A stretch of 64,000 nucleotides of DNA from assembly GCA_005502925.1 (NCBI GenBank), contig SCPD01000010.1:62001-126000 (forward strand). The letters run 5' to 3'. The stretch is from Rhizobiales bacterium Y(2018) (GTDB taxonomy: Bacteria > Pseudomonadota > Alphaproteobacteria > Rhizobiales > Aestuariivirgaceae). The position numbers and the translations under genes were made by a program. The first letter of the stretch is position 1, and every line of letters begins with the position of its first letter. Of the stretch, positions 17,148-26,246 are shown one piece after another. The notes beneath the pieces are model-generated. The model made no database searches. It was not told the DNA's origin and saw only the letters and a list, made by a program, of their open reading frames with translations.

Positions 17148-19073
17148 ATGGACGAACCGGAAGACATCATTGCGGAAGAGGGTGAGGAGGGTATCAAGGA
17201 AGGCCCCGGCCCGCATGTGATCCGCACCCATCTGAAGACGCTGCCCAATCGGCCCGGCGTTTATCGGATGTTCGACGTCAAGGGCGATGTCCTCTATGTC
17301 GGCAAGGCGCGAAGCCTCAGGAACCGCGTGTCGAACTATGTCCGGCTCGGCGGGCACAGCAACCGCATTGCCGCGATGATCTCGCTGACCGCGACTATGG
17401 AATTCGTGACGACGGAGACCGAAGCGGAAGCTCTGCTCCTCGAAGCCAATCTGATCAAGAAACTCAGGCCGCGCTTCAATGTCTCGCTGCGTGATGACAA
17501 GTCTTTCCCTTACATCCTCATCCGCAAGGATCACGAGGTCGCCCAGATCGTCAAACATCGCGGCGCCCGCTCGCACAAGGGCAATTATTTCGGCCCCTTC
17601 GCCTCGGCGGGGGCGGTCAACCGCACCATCAATGCCCTGCAGAAGGCCTTTCTCCTGCGCTCCTGCACCGACAGCGTCTATGAGAACCGCACGCGGCCGT
17701 GCCTCCTCTATCAGATCAAGCGCTGCTCGGCGCCATGCACCGGCGTGATCGAGCCTGGTCCCTATAATGAGCTGGTCAAGGAAGCGGAAGCCTTTCTCAA
17801 CGGCAAGAGCAAGACGGTGAAGGCCGAGCTCGCCAAGCTGATGGAAGAGGCCTCCGAGCGGCTCGATTTCGAAAGCGCGGCGCGCTATCGCGATCGCATC
17901 CAGGCAATGAGCTTCGTCACCTCGGAACAGGGCATCAACCCGCAAGGGGTGGACGAGGCCGATGTCTTCGGTCTGGCCCAGGAAGGCGGGCAGACCTGCA
18001 TCCAGGTGTTCTTCTTCCGCGCCGGCCAGAACTGGGGCAACCGTCCCTATTTCCCGCGGGCCGACAAGTCGCTGCCGGTGGCCGAGGTGCTGGGCTCGTT
18101 CCTGGCCCAATTCTATGACGACAAGCCCATTCCGCCCTTGATCCTGCTGTCGCACGAGATCGAGGAGACGGCGCTTCTCGAAGAGGCGCTCGCGACCCAT
18201 GCCGGGCGCAAGGTCGAGATCGCGGTGCCGCAGCGGGGCGAGAAGCGGGCGCTGGTCGAGCACGCCGTCACCAATGCGCGCGAGGCCATGGGCCGCAAGC
18301 TCGCCGAATCCTCCTCACAAGCGAAGCTCCTTGCCGGGGTGGCGCGTGTCTTCGGGCTCGCCGAGCCGCCAAGGCGCATCGAGGTCTATGACAACTCCCA
18401 TATCCAGGGTGCGCAGGCGGTGGGCGGCATGATCGTGGCCGGCGCCGAAGGCTTCCTCAAATCGCAATATCGCAAGTTCAATATCCGGGCCGAGGACCTC
18501 ACCCCGGGAGACGATTTCGGCATGATGCGCGAGGTGCTGACGCGGCGCTTTTCGCGGCTCCTCAAGGAACATGGTGAACGCGAGCCCGCCAATGAGACGG
18601 GCCCGGACCAGCCGCAAGCCTGGCCGGATCTGGTGCTCATCGACGGCGGACAGGGCCAGCTCAATGCGGCGCGCACCGTGCTGGCCGATCTCGGCATTGC
18701 CGATCTCTGTATCGCCGGCGTTGCCAAGGGACCCGACCGTGATGCCGGCCGGGAGCATTTCTACGTGCCGGACAAGCCGTCCTTCATGATCGAGGCGCGC
18801 GACCCGGTTCTTTACTATATCCAAAGGCTCCGGGACGAGGCGCACCGCTTCGCCATCGGCAGCCACCGGGCCAAGCGCGCCAAGGCGATTGCGCTAAACC
18901 CGCTCGATGAGATCGCCGGCATTGGCCCGACTCGCAAAAAAGCCTTATTACAGGCTTTTGGATCGGCCAAGGCGGTGGCGCGGGCCAGCCTTGCCGATTT
19001 GGCAAAGGTTGAAGGGGTGAATAACGCTCTGGCCCAGGCTATCTATGACCACTTCCACGAGGGCGCTTCATGA
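17148..19073 (+). CDS. uvrC: Excinuclease ABC subunit C
   Basis: A 641-residue nucleotide-excision-repair nuclease that makes both incisions around a UvrAB-marked lesion. Domains in order: GIY-YIG nuclease ([20 protein letters not shown], about 32-110), a Cys-containing segment ([15 protein letters not shown]), the UVR motif that binds UvrB ([20 protein letters not shown]), the RNase H-like nuclease (starting [18 protein letters not shown]) and C-terminal helix-hairpin-helix repeats ([18 protein letters not shown]). ATG 17148 was preferred to an upstream TTG because the core starts soon after. An acidic N-terminus ([11 protein letters not shown]) is present. It overlaps pgsA by 4 nt. Confidence 0.97.
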   Translation: MDEPEDIIAEEGEEGIKEGPGPHVIRTHLKTLPNRPGVYRMFDVKGDVLYVGKARSLRNRVSNYVRLGGHSNRIAAMISLTATMEFVTTETEAEALLLEANLIKKLRPRFNVSLRDDKSFPYILIRKDHEVAQIVKHRGARSHKGNYFGPFASAGAVNRTINALQKAFLLRSCTDSVYENRTRPCLLYQIKRCSAPCTGVIEPGPYNELVKEAEAFLNGKSKTVKAELAKLMEEASERLDFESAARYRDRIQAMSFVTSEQGINPQGVDEADVFGLAQEGGQTCIQVFFFRAGQNWGNRPYFPRADKSLPVAEVLGSFLAQFYDDKPIPPLILLSHEIEETALLEEALATHAGRKVEIAVPQRGEKRALVEHAVTNAREAMGRKLAESSSQAKLLAGVARVFGLAEPPRRIEVYDNSHIQGAQAVGGMIVAGAEGFLKSQYRKFNIRAEDLTPGDDFGMMREVLTRRFSRLLKEHGEREPANETGPDQPQAWPDLVLIDGGQGQLNAARTVLADLGIADLCIAGVAKGPDRDAGREHFYVPDKPSFMIEARDPVLYYIQRLRDEAHRFAIGSHRAKRAKAIALNPLDEIAGIGPTRKKALLQAFGSAKAVARASLADLAKVEGVNNALAQAIYDHFHEGAS

Positions 19074-19678
19074 GCGACGCGGTGACCAAATTGGCCCAGA
19101 AAGAAAGCCAGCGCCATGCGCTGAGCCTGCCCAATTTGCTCACCTATGGCCGGCTCATCGCGGTGCCGGTGGTCGCGGGCCTCATCCTGTGGGGTGGCGA
19201 TGCGGCGCGGTGGACGGCGCTCGCTCTCTTCATCGCGGCGGCCATTACCGATTTCTTCGACGGCTATCTGGCCAGGCGTTGGGGCCAGCAATCGGCGCTC
19301 GGCCGCATGCTCGACCCGATCGCCGACAAGGTGCTGGTGGCGGTGGTGCTCCTGGTGCTCACCACAGACCGGACCATCGATGACGCGCATATCTGGGCCG
19401 CCATCATCATCCTCACCCGCGAGGTGCTGGTGTCGGGTCTGCGCGAATTCCTGGCCGAGCTGCGCGTCTCGGTACCGGTCACCAAGGTCGCCAAATGGAA
19501 GACCACGGTGCAATTGATCTCCATCGGCTTCCTCATCGCCGGACCCGCCGGCGACAAGGTCGTGCCTTATGTCAGCGAGTTCGGCCTGTTCTGCCTGTGG
19601 ATCGCCGCGGCGCTCACCCTCTATACAGGTTATGACTATTTCCGTGCCGGCATCGGCCATGTGATGGACGACAAGTGA
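19070..19678 (+). CDS. pgsA: CDP-diacylglycerol-glycerol-3-phosphate 3-phosphatidyltransferase
   Basis: A 202-residue membrane enzyme making phosphatidylglycerol phosphate. The CDP-alcohol phosphotransferase signature is complete: [11 protein letters not shown] with G and two further Asp (RMLDPIADK) at the right spacing. [17 protein letters not shown] is the usual N-terminal helix. The order uvrC-pgsA-moaD with 4-nt overlaps is common in rhizobia. Confidence 0.95.
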   Translation: MSDAVTKLAQKESQRHALSLPNLLTYGRLIAVPVVAGLILWGGDAARWTALALFIAAAITDFFDGYLARRWGQQSALGRMLDPIADKVLVAVVLLVLTTDRTIDDAHIWAAIIILTREVLVSGLREFLAELRVSVPVTKVAKWKTTVQLISIGFLIAGPAGDKVVPYVSEFGLFCLWIAAALTLYTGYDYFRAGIGHVMDDK

Positions 19679-19929
19679 CGAAGATCCTCTATTTCGCCCG
19701 CATGCGTCAGATCATCGGCAAGGGGGAGGAGGAGATCGCTCTTCCGGCCGGGATCACGACCGTCAGCATGCTGATCGATTTTCTGAAAGCCCGCGACGAG
19801 GCCTATGCCTCGGCCTTCGCCGATCCGCGCATCATCCGCGCCGCCATCGATCAGGCGCATGCGCCCCTCGACGCGCCGATCACCGGAGCGCGCGAAATCG
19901 CCTTCTTCCCGCCGGTGACGGGCGGATAG
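19675..19929 (+). CDS. moaD: Molybdopterin synthase sulfur-carrier subunit
   Basis: An 84-residue ubiquitin-like sulfur carrier ending in Gly-Gly (FFPPVTGG), as needed for thiocarboxylate formation. The opening ILYFARMRQIIGKGEEE is typical. It starts at a GTG that overlaps the pgsA stop by 4 nt. The partner moaE, which usually follows directly in related genomes, is absent here; the next 326 bp hold no gene. Confidence 0.93.
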   Translation: MTKILYFARMRQIIGKGEEEIALPAGITTVSMLIDFLKARDEAYASAFADPRIIRAAIDQAHAPLDAPITGAREIAFFPPVTGG

Positions 19930-20255
19930 GTCCTCGGAACTCCTTCGTCGCGCTGTCATTGACGGCCGGTCTTGCCGGCGTCGTACCACGGTCAATTGTC
20001 GCCAGGCAGGTGCTGATCCCGGTCCTCGTGTCGAAGCGGCACTGCATGCTCGATCAGACGCAATGAGATCGCTCGGGAGGCATCGAGATTCTCGATTGTG
20101 ATCTCGCGTCGTCAAAAGCTGCCGTCCGACGATGGGTGTTATTCATTCGCAACATGATCCATCGCCATCTATGTATAAAAATTGAAACAATGGATTAGCG
20201 GGTATTTTAGCTCCGGATGCGAGGGTGGCCTCGCGGCATATACCATGGGCGGGCG
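19930..20255 (+). other. Intergenic region after moaD; no gene seen
   Basis: No open frame with coding character is visible. An imperfect hairpin at 19961-19982 (GACGGCCGG / CCGGCGTC, loop TCTTG, one bulged G) without a T-tract may end the uvrC-pgsA-moaD transcript. The last 90 bp are AT-rich, with a possible promoter TTGAAA (20182-20187), 15-bp spacer, TATTTT (20203-20208) for the TPR genes. I found no recognisable moaE remnant. Confidence 0.5.
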
Positions 20256-21419
20256 ATGAAATACCTCAGATCCAGAATATTCGTGGCATGTCTTGTAATG
20301 GGCGCAGCCGGCCCGTCATTGGCTTCATCTCTGGATGACTGCCGGAATGGCAATGCCTTTCTGGACAGGGACAATCAGTTCATCGCTTGCAATGAGGCCC
20401 TTAAGGCGACGGCGGATGCCAAGGAGAAAGCTCTCCTTTGGTTCAAGCGTGGCGAGGCGTTTTATTGGCGGCAACAGTACAGCGAGTCGCTTGCCGATCT
20501 GAACCTTGCCATTGACGCCGATCCGGGGCTCCGTGCGGCCTATATCCGGCGCGCGTGGGCCTATACCCAGCTCCAGCAATGGGAGGATGCGCGTCGCGAC
20601 GTCGAGGCCGTGCTTGCCGAGGAGCCGGAGAATGCCCAGGCCCTTTTTGCGCTCGGATATATATTCTTGAGTGTCGACCCAAACCCGGAAAGGGCGCTCA
20701 AGGCCTTCCGGCAGGCCTTGGAGGCGGATCCGGAACTTCATCTCGCTCGGCTCAATATTGCGTACCAGCAGTATTTTTACCTGGGTGACGTCGAGGCGAT
20801 GCTGAAGGAGTTCCAGACAATTCTGAGCCATGATGAAGCGAATCTGGACAAAGTCACATTCCAGATGCGTGAGAAGGGGGTCTTCTTCGCCGCTCATGTT
20901 CGACGTGAGAGGGCAAGGTATTTGATGCTTGCCGGCCGTGACGATGAGGCGCTGCTCGATGTCGACTGGCTCATTTCGCGCCATCCGACCATGGCGTCGG
21001 CTTATCTTCTGCGCGGCCAGATCCTGCGCAATAAAAAGGACATCATCGAGGCGGTCAAAGATTATGGACGAGCGATCGAGCTCGACCCCGGCAATGTTGA
21101 TGCGAGACGGGAGAGAGGATGGTCTCTCCTCGGCATGGGACGATATGACGAAGCTCTAGCCGATGCCACCGAGATTATTGGAGGCTTCCGGGCGCAAGGC
21201 GAGGGATATCGGTTGCGCGCCGCGATCGCCAAGCGACAGGGAGATCGCAGGCAAGCCTTGCAGGATTATGAGGAGGCGTTTCGAAACGATCCCCGGTTCC
21301 TTCGTATCATGCAAGAGCGGCTTGCCGGCCTCGGCTATCTCTCCCGGCACTACAGCACCGCCTACAGCGGGGAGACGCGCAACGGCATGATGGCCTGTAT
21401 TATAGATCCGGAGTGTTAG
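20256..21419 (+). CDS. Secreted TPR-repeat protein 1
   Basis: A 387-residue protein with a signal peptide (residues 1-24, cut near SLASSLDD). Several tetratricopeptide repeats follow, for example SESLADLNLAIDADPGLRAA, ALKAFRQALEADPELHLARL and EAVKDYGRAIELDPGNVDAR. Mature Cys residues occur near the N-terminus (DDC, then CNEA) and at the end (ACIIDPEC), suggesting disulfides in the periplasm. I chose ATG 20256 because the signal peptide starts there. It is a paralogue of the next gene, 5 nt away. Function unknown; TPRs imply protein binding. Confidence 0.85.
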   Translation: MKYLRSRIFVACLVMGAAGPSLASSLDDCRNGNAFLDRDNQFIACNEALKATADAKEKALLWFKRGEAFYWRQQYSESLADLNLAIDADPGLRAAYIRRAWAYTQLQQWEDARRDVEAVLAEEPENAQALFALGYIFLSVDPNPERALKAFRQALEADPELHLARLNIAYQQYFYLGDVEAMLKEFQTILSHDEANLDKVTFQMREKGVFFAAHVRRERARYLMLAGRDDEALLDVDWLISRHPTMASAYLLRGQILRNKKDIIEAVKDYGRAIELDPGNVDARRERGWSLLGMGRYDEALADATEIIGGFRAQGEGYRLRAAIAKRQGDRRQALQDYEEAFRNDPRFLRIMQERLAGLGYLSRHYSTAYSGETRNGMMACIIDPEC

Positions 21420-21424
21420 AGATC

Positions 21425-22510
21425 ATGACGAGGCGAGTTCTGACTTTTGGTGCTTGCTTGTTGGCGAGCCTGGTTACCGCCGGCGCGGCCTCATTCGCTT
21501 CCGACCTGGAGCAATGTGAGTTGGTAAAGGGTGATGCGCAACAGCGCTTTGAGGCTTGCGACAGGGTTCGGCAAGGCGCTTCGTATTCGCAGCGTGAACA
21601 TGCCCGTGCCTTGCTGCAGCTCGCCCGCATCGTGCAATGGACACAAGGTGGAATGGAGCGGGCGATCGGTTATCTTGATACGGCGATGGTCACCGATCCG
21701 ACTTTCGCGCCGGCAATAATCGCGCGGGCGGAATGGCTGGTGCTCTATGACAAGGGCCATGAGGCGATCGCCCTCCTGCGGCCGGCGCTCGCAAGCAGCC
21801 CGCGCGACATCGATCTTCTGGTGATGACTGGGCGGGCCTACGCAAAGGCCAGGCTGTTCGATCAGGCCTTGGGCTCCTTCGCGGAGGCCTTAAAAATCGA
21901 CCCCGATCACGTGAACGCGCTGTTCGAGGCCGGACTGGTGCATGAAATGTCGGGTGACATCGGACGTGCCGCCGCGTCCTATGAGAAGGCCGGGGCCAAA
22001 TATGATCCCTTTGCCGTTTCGGTAAGCGGGCATGGGATTGAACATCCCTATTTCAGGGCAGCGGAGGCTTACGACCAACTCGGCCGGACTGCCAAAGCCC
22101 TGGCCCTGATGACCATCGTCATCGATCAGGCTGAAGGGCGGCGGCCGCCGCCGCTGGGGGCGTTCGAGCGACGCGCCGCCTATCATGAGACGCTGGGCTT
22201 GAACAGCGAAGCCGTCGACGATCTCACATCAGCCTTGCGTTTCGCCATGCCGCACGAGCATGCGAATCTCCTGCTGAAGCGAGCGATCCTCTATGAAAAG
22301 GGCGGCAAGCGCGCCGAAGCGGAGGCGGATTTCGACAAGGCGATGCGGAATGGCGATCTCAGAACCGTGCTGCGACTGCAAGTGTATCTGCGCAATCAAG
22401 GGTATGAGGAAATCGAGATCAACGGAGTGGCCGGTCCCGATCTGCTGAAGTCGATCGCCGCCTGTCTGATGGCAGCGCCATGCAAGGCCGGGTTCGGGCA
22501 GCCGATCTGA
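21425..22510 (+). CDS. Secreted TPR-repeat protein 2 with PG-binding-like end
   Basis: A 361-residue paralogue of the preceding gene. The signal peptide covers residues 1-25 (LLASLVTAGAASFASD), and the mature protein again starts with a Cys-containing DLEQCEL. TPR-like units include ERAIGYLDTAMVTDPTFAPA and DQALGSFAEALKIDPDHVNA. The C-terminal 35 residues (LRNQGYEEIEINGVAGPD then SIAACL) look like a single peptidoglycan-binding repeat (LxxxGY...NGxxGPxxxxAI). The two genes probably form one operon ending at the hairpin at 22560-22586. Function unknown. Confidence 0.83.
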   Translation: MTRRVLTFGACLLASLVTAGAASFASDLEQCELVKGDAQQRFEACDRVRQGASYSQREHARALLQLARIVQWTQGGMERAIGYLDTAMVTDPTFAPAIIARAEWLVLYDKGHEAIALLRPALASSPRDIDLLVMTGRAYAKARLFDQALGSFAEALKIDPDHVNALFEAGLVHEMSGDIGRAAASYEKAGAKYDPFAVSVSGHGIEHPYFRAAEAYDQLGRTAKALALMTIVIDQAEGRRPPPLGAFERRAAYHETLGLNSEAVDDLTSALRFAMPHEHANLLLKRAILYEKGGKRAEAEADFDKAMRNGDLRTVLRLQVYLRNQGYEEIEINGVAGPDLLKSIAACLMAAPCKAGFGQPI

Positions 22511-22559
22511 CTCTCAATCAGATCCTCCTGGCGAGGACAAGGACCGTATGGAACGGAAA

Positions 22560-22586
22560 CGCGCGCGGGGGGTAAGTCCGCGCGCG
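22560..22586 (+). terminator. Hairpin between convergent TPR and ilvE genes
   Basis: CGCGCGCGG (22560-22568) and CCGCGCGCG (22578-22586) form a perfect 9-bp stem with a 9-nt loop in the middle of the 102-bp convergent gap. There is no T-tract on either strand. It may serve both genes as a weak terminator or RNA 3' stabiliser. Confidence 0.45.
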
Positions 22587-22612
22587 ATCCATGCCAGAAA
22601 ATGTGAATACGC

Positions 22613-23500
22613 TCAGGCCGCCTTCTTCTTCGGCTGCACTTCGTTGAGATAGTCGGCGCGCAGCGTCCGGGTCAGGTCGCCGACGCTGAACTTGTAGGGG
22701 CCGATCTCGCCGACCGGGGTCACTTCGGCGGCGGTGCCGACGATGAAACACTGCTCGAAGCCCGCAAGCTCCTCCGGCATGATGGCGCGCTCGATCACCT
22801 TGAGCTGACGCTTCTGAGCGAGGCCGATGACGGTGCGCCGCGTGATGCCATCGAGGAAGCAGTCCGGCGTCGGCGTGTGGATCTCGCCATTCTTCACGAA
22901 GAAGATATTGGCGCCGGTGCATTCGGCGACCCGGCCACGCCAGTCGAGCATCATCGCATCGGCATAACCTTTGCGCTCGGCCTTATGCTTGGAGATGGTG
23001 CAGATCATATAGAGGCCGACAGCCTTGGCCTTGGACGGCGCGGTCATCGGGTCGGGACGGCGGAATTCCGCAATGTCGAGACGGATGCCCTTTTCGAGCT
23101 GCGTCGGATCGAAATAGGACGGCCACTGCCAGATGGCGATGGCGACATTGATCTTGGTGTTCTGGGCGGCGACGCCCATCATTTCCGAGCCGCGCCAGAC
23201 GATCGGGCGGACATAGGCATCAACGAAGCCCTGACGTTTCAAGGTTTCCCGGGTGGCGGCGTCGATCTCGGCGACGGTGAAGGGGATCTGCATGTCGAGC
23301 ATCTCGGCCGAGTCGAAAAGGCGCTGCGTGTGCTCGGTAAGCTTGAAGACCTCGCCGCCATAAGCACGCTCGCCCTCGAAGACGCCGCTGCCATAATGCA
23401 GGCCGTGGGTGAGAACATGGACCTTGGCGTCCTTCCAAGGCACGAATTCGCCATTCATCCAGATGACGCCTTCGCGCTGGTCAAAAGGAACGATCGACAT
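22613..23500 (-). CDS. ilvE: Branched-chain amino-acid aminotransferase
   Basis: A 295-residue class IV PLP aminotransferase, catalysing the last step of Val, Leu and Ile synthesis and the first of their breakdown. Diagnostic segments: VHVLTHGLHYGSGVFEGERA, YVRPIVWRGSEMMGV, GYADAMMLDWRGRVAECTGA and the closing EVTPVGEIGPYKF. ATG 23500 precedes SIVPFDQREG directly and gives the usual length; the upstream in-frame start adds only five residues. It is divergent from petP, an arrangement seen in other alphaproteobacteria. Confidence 0.94.
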   Translation of the reverse strand: MSIVPFDQREGVIWMNGEFVPWKDAKVHVLTHGLHYGSGVFEGERAYGGEVFKLTEHTQRLFDSAEMLDMQIPFTVAEIDAATRETLKRQGFVDAYVRPIVWRGSEMMGVAAQNTKINVAIAIWQWPSYFDPTQLEKGIRLDIAEFRRPDPMTAPSKAKAVGLYMICTISKHKAERKGYADAMMLDWRGRVAECTGANIFFVKNGEIHTPTPDCFLDGITRRTVIGLAQKRQLKVIERAIMPEELAGFEQCFIVGTAAEVTPVGEIGPYKFSVGDLTRTLRADYLNEVQPKKKAA

Positions 23501-23658
23501 GGCAGCTACTCCCATCTATCCGGCTGCTCGGCATTTTTGCACGCAGCCTCGGTTCGGCCTATATGTCATCACGGCTGTCCGAATATTCGGCCCTGATGAC
23601 GCAACAAGGTTTCTTGCGATTGTGATGTCTTGTAACAAACTTCGGAAAATACGTCAAT

Positions 23659-24165
23659 ATGGCTGACATAATTTCTGAGCGCGATGTGGGCGACGAGGAA
23701 ATCGTCAGCCTGATCGAGCTTCTATTCTTCGCCTATCGCGATTTCACCAGCGATCCCGATGCGATACTGGAGGAATGGGGATTTGGGCGGGCGCATCATC
23801 GCGTCGTGCATTTTGTCGGTCGCAACCCTGGCATGACGGTGGCGCAGCTCTTGGGCATCCTCGGCATCACCAAGCAGAGCCTCGGTCGCGTGCTGCGCGA
23901 TCTCATCGAGAAGGATCTCGTCTTCCAGCGGCCGGGCGATACCGACCGGCGGCAGCGGCTTCTGTTTCTCACCCAGGAGGGTGAGGCCCTGCGCCTCAAG
24001 CTGATGGCGCCGCAGGCCGAGCGGATCATCCGCGCGCTCAGCGAGGCGGGGGAAGAGGCCGAGCCCAATTATCGGAAGGTGCTCTATCACCTGATCAACC
24101 CTGAGAACCGCCGCTCAGTGAGCGAATGGCTCACCAGCCGCACCACACAGGCCAAGCAGGAATGA
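23659..24165 (+). CDS. petP: MarR-family regulator, PetP-like
   Basis: A 168-residue MarR-type winged-helix protein: FGRAHHRVVHFVGRNPGMTV, recognition helix region LGITKQSLGRVLRDLIEKDL and wing FQRPGDTDRRQRLLFLT. It overlaps the OmpR-type regulator by 4 nt. The pair MarR-OmpR matches petP-petR of Rhodobacter, which lies next to petABC there, whereas here it is about 30 kb from petABC and next to ilvE. The symbol rests on this gene order and on general similarity. Confidence 0.85.
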   Translation: MADIISERDVGDEEIVSLIELLFFAYRDFTSDPDAILEEWGFGRAHHRVVHFVGRNPGMTVAQLLGILGITKQSLGRVLRDLIEKDLVFQRPGDTDRRQRLLFLTQEGEALRLKLMAPQAERIIRALSEAGEEAEPNYRKVLYHLINPENRRSVSEWLTSRTTQAKQE

Positions 24166-24845
24166 GCGAGGAGAAGCCGCATATCCTGGTGATCGACGAC
24201 GATCGCCGTATCCGCGAGCTGCTGCAGTCCTATCTGGCGGAGAATGGCTTCCGCGTCAGCGTGGCGGCGACGGCAGCGGTGGCGCGCGAGAAGATGCGCG
24301 GCCTGGCATTCGATCTCCTCATCCTCGATGTGATGATGCCGGGCGAGAGCGGAACCGCCCTGGCGCAATCGCTGCGCGGCGCCAGGGAGCGCATTCCAAT
24401 CCTCATGCTTTCGGCGCTGTCCGAGATCGAGGATCGCATCAATGGCCTGATGGCAGGCAGTGACGATTATCTGCCGAAACCGTTCGAGCCGCGCGAGCTC
24501 TTGCTCAGGGTGCAGAATCTGCTGCGCCGTTCCGCGCCACCGTCCGACCAGCGGGTCGATGTCCGCTTCGGCGCCTGCCAGTTCAACCTGACGCGCGGCG
24601 AGCTCCGACGCAATGGCGAGCTCGTCAAGCTGACGACGCGTGAGCGTGAGCTGCTGCGGCTGTTCGTGCAGAATGCCGGCCAGCCGATTACCCGCATGGA
24701 ACTCTCGCCCGACGGGGCCGAGGACAATGCGCGTACCGTCGATGTCCAGATCAACCGTCTGCGCCAGAAAATCGAGGAAGATCCGTCCAATCCAGTTTAT
24801 CTGCAAACCGTGCGCGGGGCGGGCTATACTCTGCATATCGATTAG
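24162..24845 (+). CDS. petR: OmpR-type response regulator, PetR-like
   Basis: A 227-residue response regulator. The receiver has acidic residues in VIDDDRRIRE, the phosphoacceptor Asp56 in LLILDVMMPG, and the conserved Lys in DYLPKPFEPREL. The C-terminal winged helix (about 130-225) has LTTRERELLRLFVQ and the DVQINRLRQKIEEDP plus TVRGAGYTL signature. ATG 24162 overlaps the MarR stop. The histidine kinase 12 nt downstream is the probable partner. Confidence 0.92.
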   Translation: MSEEKPHILVIDDDRRIRELLQSYLAENGFRVSVAATAAVAREKMRGLAFDLLILDVMMPGESGTALAQSLRGARERIPILMLSALSEIEDRINGLMAGSDDYLPKPFEPRELLLRVQNLLRRSAPPSDQRVDVRFGACQFNLTRGELRRNGELVKLTTRERELLRLFVQNAGQPITRMELSPDGAEDNARTVDVQINRLRQKIEEDPSNPVYLQTVRGAGYTLHID

Positions 24846-24857
24846 CAGGATAAATGC

Positions 24858-26234
24858 ATGAGCGCCGTCACTGAGACCGACCCCAAGATCGAGCGACCGA
24901 CGCTCTATTGGCGTTTCAACCGGTTTCTCGAGCGTTATCTGCCGGCCGGACTCTATCAGCGCTCGCTCCTCATTGTTGTCGCGCCGATCGTCCTCTTGCA
25001 GAGCATCATGGTGGGCATCATCCTCGACCGCCATTGGGACAATGTGACGAGGGTGCTCGCCCGTTCGCTGGCGCGCGATATCTCACTGGTCATCGAGCTC
25101 TATGGCAAGACGGAGAAGTCGCCTGCGGCGGTCGCCGGCTTCACCGAGATGGTCAACAAGCGCCTGCGCCTGCGGCTCGAGATCGAGAACAACGCATCAT
25201 TGCCGCCACCGAAGCCGGCGCCCTGGCTGTCGATCGTCGATACGCGCCTCAGCCGTTATCTCGATCATGAGGGCCTGCCGGCCTGGATCGACAGCACCAG
25301 CTATCCGGGCTACGTCGAAATCCGCGTCGAGCCCGAGAAGGGAACCGTCTTCCGGTTCCTGCCCAATGACGAGCGGGCCTTTGCGGCCAACACCAACTCG
25401 CTGCTGATGTGGATGCTGGTCTCCTCGCTCGTCCTGCTCGCCATCGCCATCGTCTTCATGCGCAAGCAGATCAAGCCCATACTCGAACTCGCCCATGCGG
25501 CGCGGAGCTTCGGCCTCGGCCATGATGTCAGCCATTTCGTGCCGCGCGGCGCCACGGAAGTGCGTCAGGCGGCGCAAGCTTTCCTCAATATGAAGGACCG
25601 CATCGAGCGCCATGTCGAGCAGCGCACGGCGATGCTGGCAGGGGTGAGCCACGATCTGCGCACCATCCTCACGCGCTTCAAGCTCGAACTCGCCTTTCTC
25701 GGTGACGATGCCAAGGTGAAGGCACTCAAGGGCGATGTCGAGGAAATGCAGACGATGCTCGAAGCCTATATGAACTTCGCCCGCGGCGCCGGCGGCGAGA
25801 AGGCCGAGCCCAGTGATATCGCGCAGATGGTCGCTGGCGCTGTGAAAAGCGGCGCCCGACCGCATTCGCAGGTGAAGGTCGACGTGTCTCCTGATCTCGT
25901 CGCCAAGGTCAAGCCCAATGCGTTTAGACGCCTAGTGCTCAACCTGATCGCCAATGCGGCGCGCTTCGGCCAGGAGATTGCCGTCAAGGCCAGGGTGAAG
26001 GGCAGCCGGCTCTACATCACCGTCGATGACAGCGGGCCAGGCATTCCGGCCAATATGCGCGAGGACGTGTTCCGGCCGTTCTTCCGGCTCGACGAGGCGC
26101 GCAATCAGGACGAGCCGGGAACCGGTCTGGGCCTCTCGATCGCCCGCGACATCGCCCGCTCGCATGGCGGCGACATCACGCTCGAGGACAGCCCGCTCGG
26201 GGGCCTCAGAGCGGTAGTGAAGATTCCAGTCTGA
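24858..26234 (+). CDS. Membrane sensor histidine kinase, EnvZ-like
   Basis: A 458-residue kinase. Membrane helix 1 is at about 36-56 (SLLIVVAPIVLLQSIMVGII) and helix 2 near 180-200, with a periplasmic sensor domain of about 120 residues between them, followed by HAMP. The phosphoacceptor His265 lies in the H-box GVSHDLRTILTRFKLEL. The ATPase has LIANAARFG (N-box), DDSGPGIP (G1) and GTGLGLSIARDIARSHGG (G2). It is probably the partner of the PetR-like regulator. Its last codons lie inside a perfect palindrome shared with the convergent MaoC gene, so both proteins end in KIPV. Confidence 0.93.
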   Translation: MSAVTETDPKIERPTLYWRFNRFLERYLPAGLYQRSLLIVVAPIVLLQSIMVGIILDRHWDNVTRVLARSLARDISLVIELYGKTEKSPAAVAGFTEMVNKRLRLRLEIENNASLPPPKPAPWLSIVDTRLSRYLDHEGLPAWIDSTSYPGYVEIRVEPEKGTVFRFLPNDERAFAANTNSLLMWMLVSSLVLLAIAIVFMRKQIKPILELAHAARSFGLGHDVSHFVPRGATEVRQAAQAFLNMKDRIERHVEQRTAMLAGVSHDLRTILTRFKLELAFLGDDAKVKALKGDVEEMQTMLEAYMNFARGAGGEKAEPSDIAQMVAGAVKSGARPHSQVKVDVSPDLVAKVKPNAFRRLVLNLIANAARFGQEIAVKARVKGSRLYITVDDSGPGIPANMREDVFRPFFRLDEARNQDEPGTGLGLSIARDIARSHGGDITLEDSPLGGLRAVVKIPV

Positions 26235-26246
26235 TCAGACTGGAAT
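26223..26246 (+). repeat. 24-bp perfect palindrome across two convergent stop codons
   Basis: A 24-bp palindrome with two 12-bp arms (ATTCCAGTCTGA / TCAGACTGGAAT) and no loop. Its centre lies exactly between the TGA of the histidine kinase (26232-26234) and the TGA of the MaoC gene on the other strand (26235-26237). Each arm therefore encodes Ile-Pro-Val-stop in its own gene. It could act as a bidirectional terminator stem or a protein-binding site. Confidence 0.85.
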
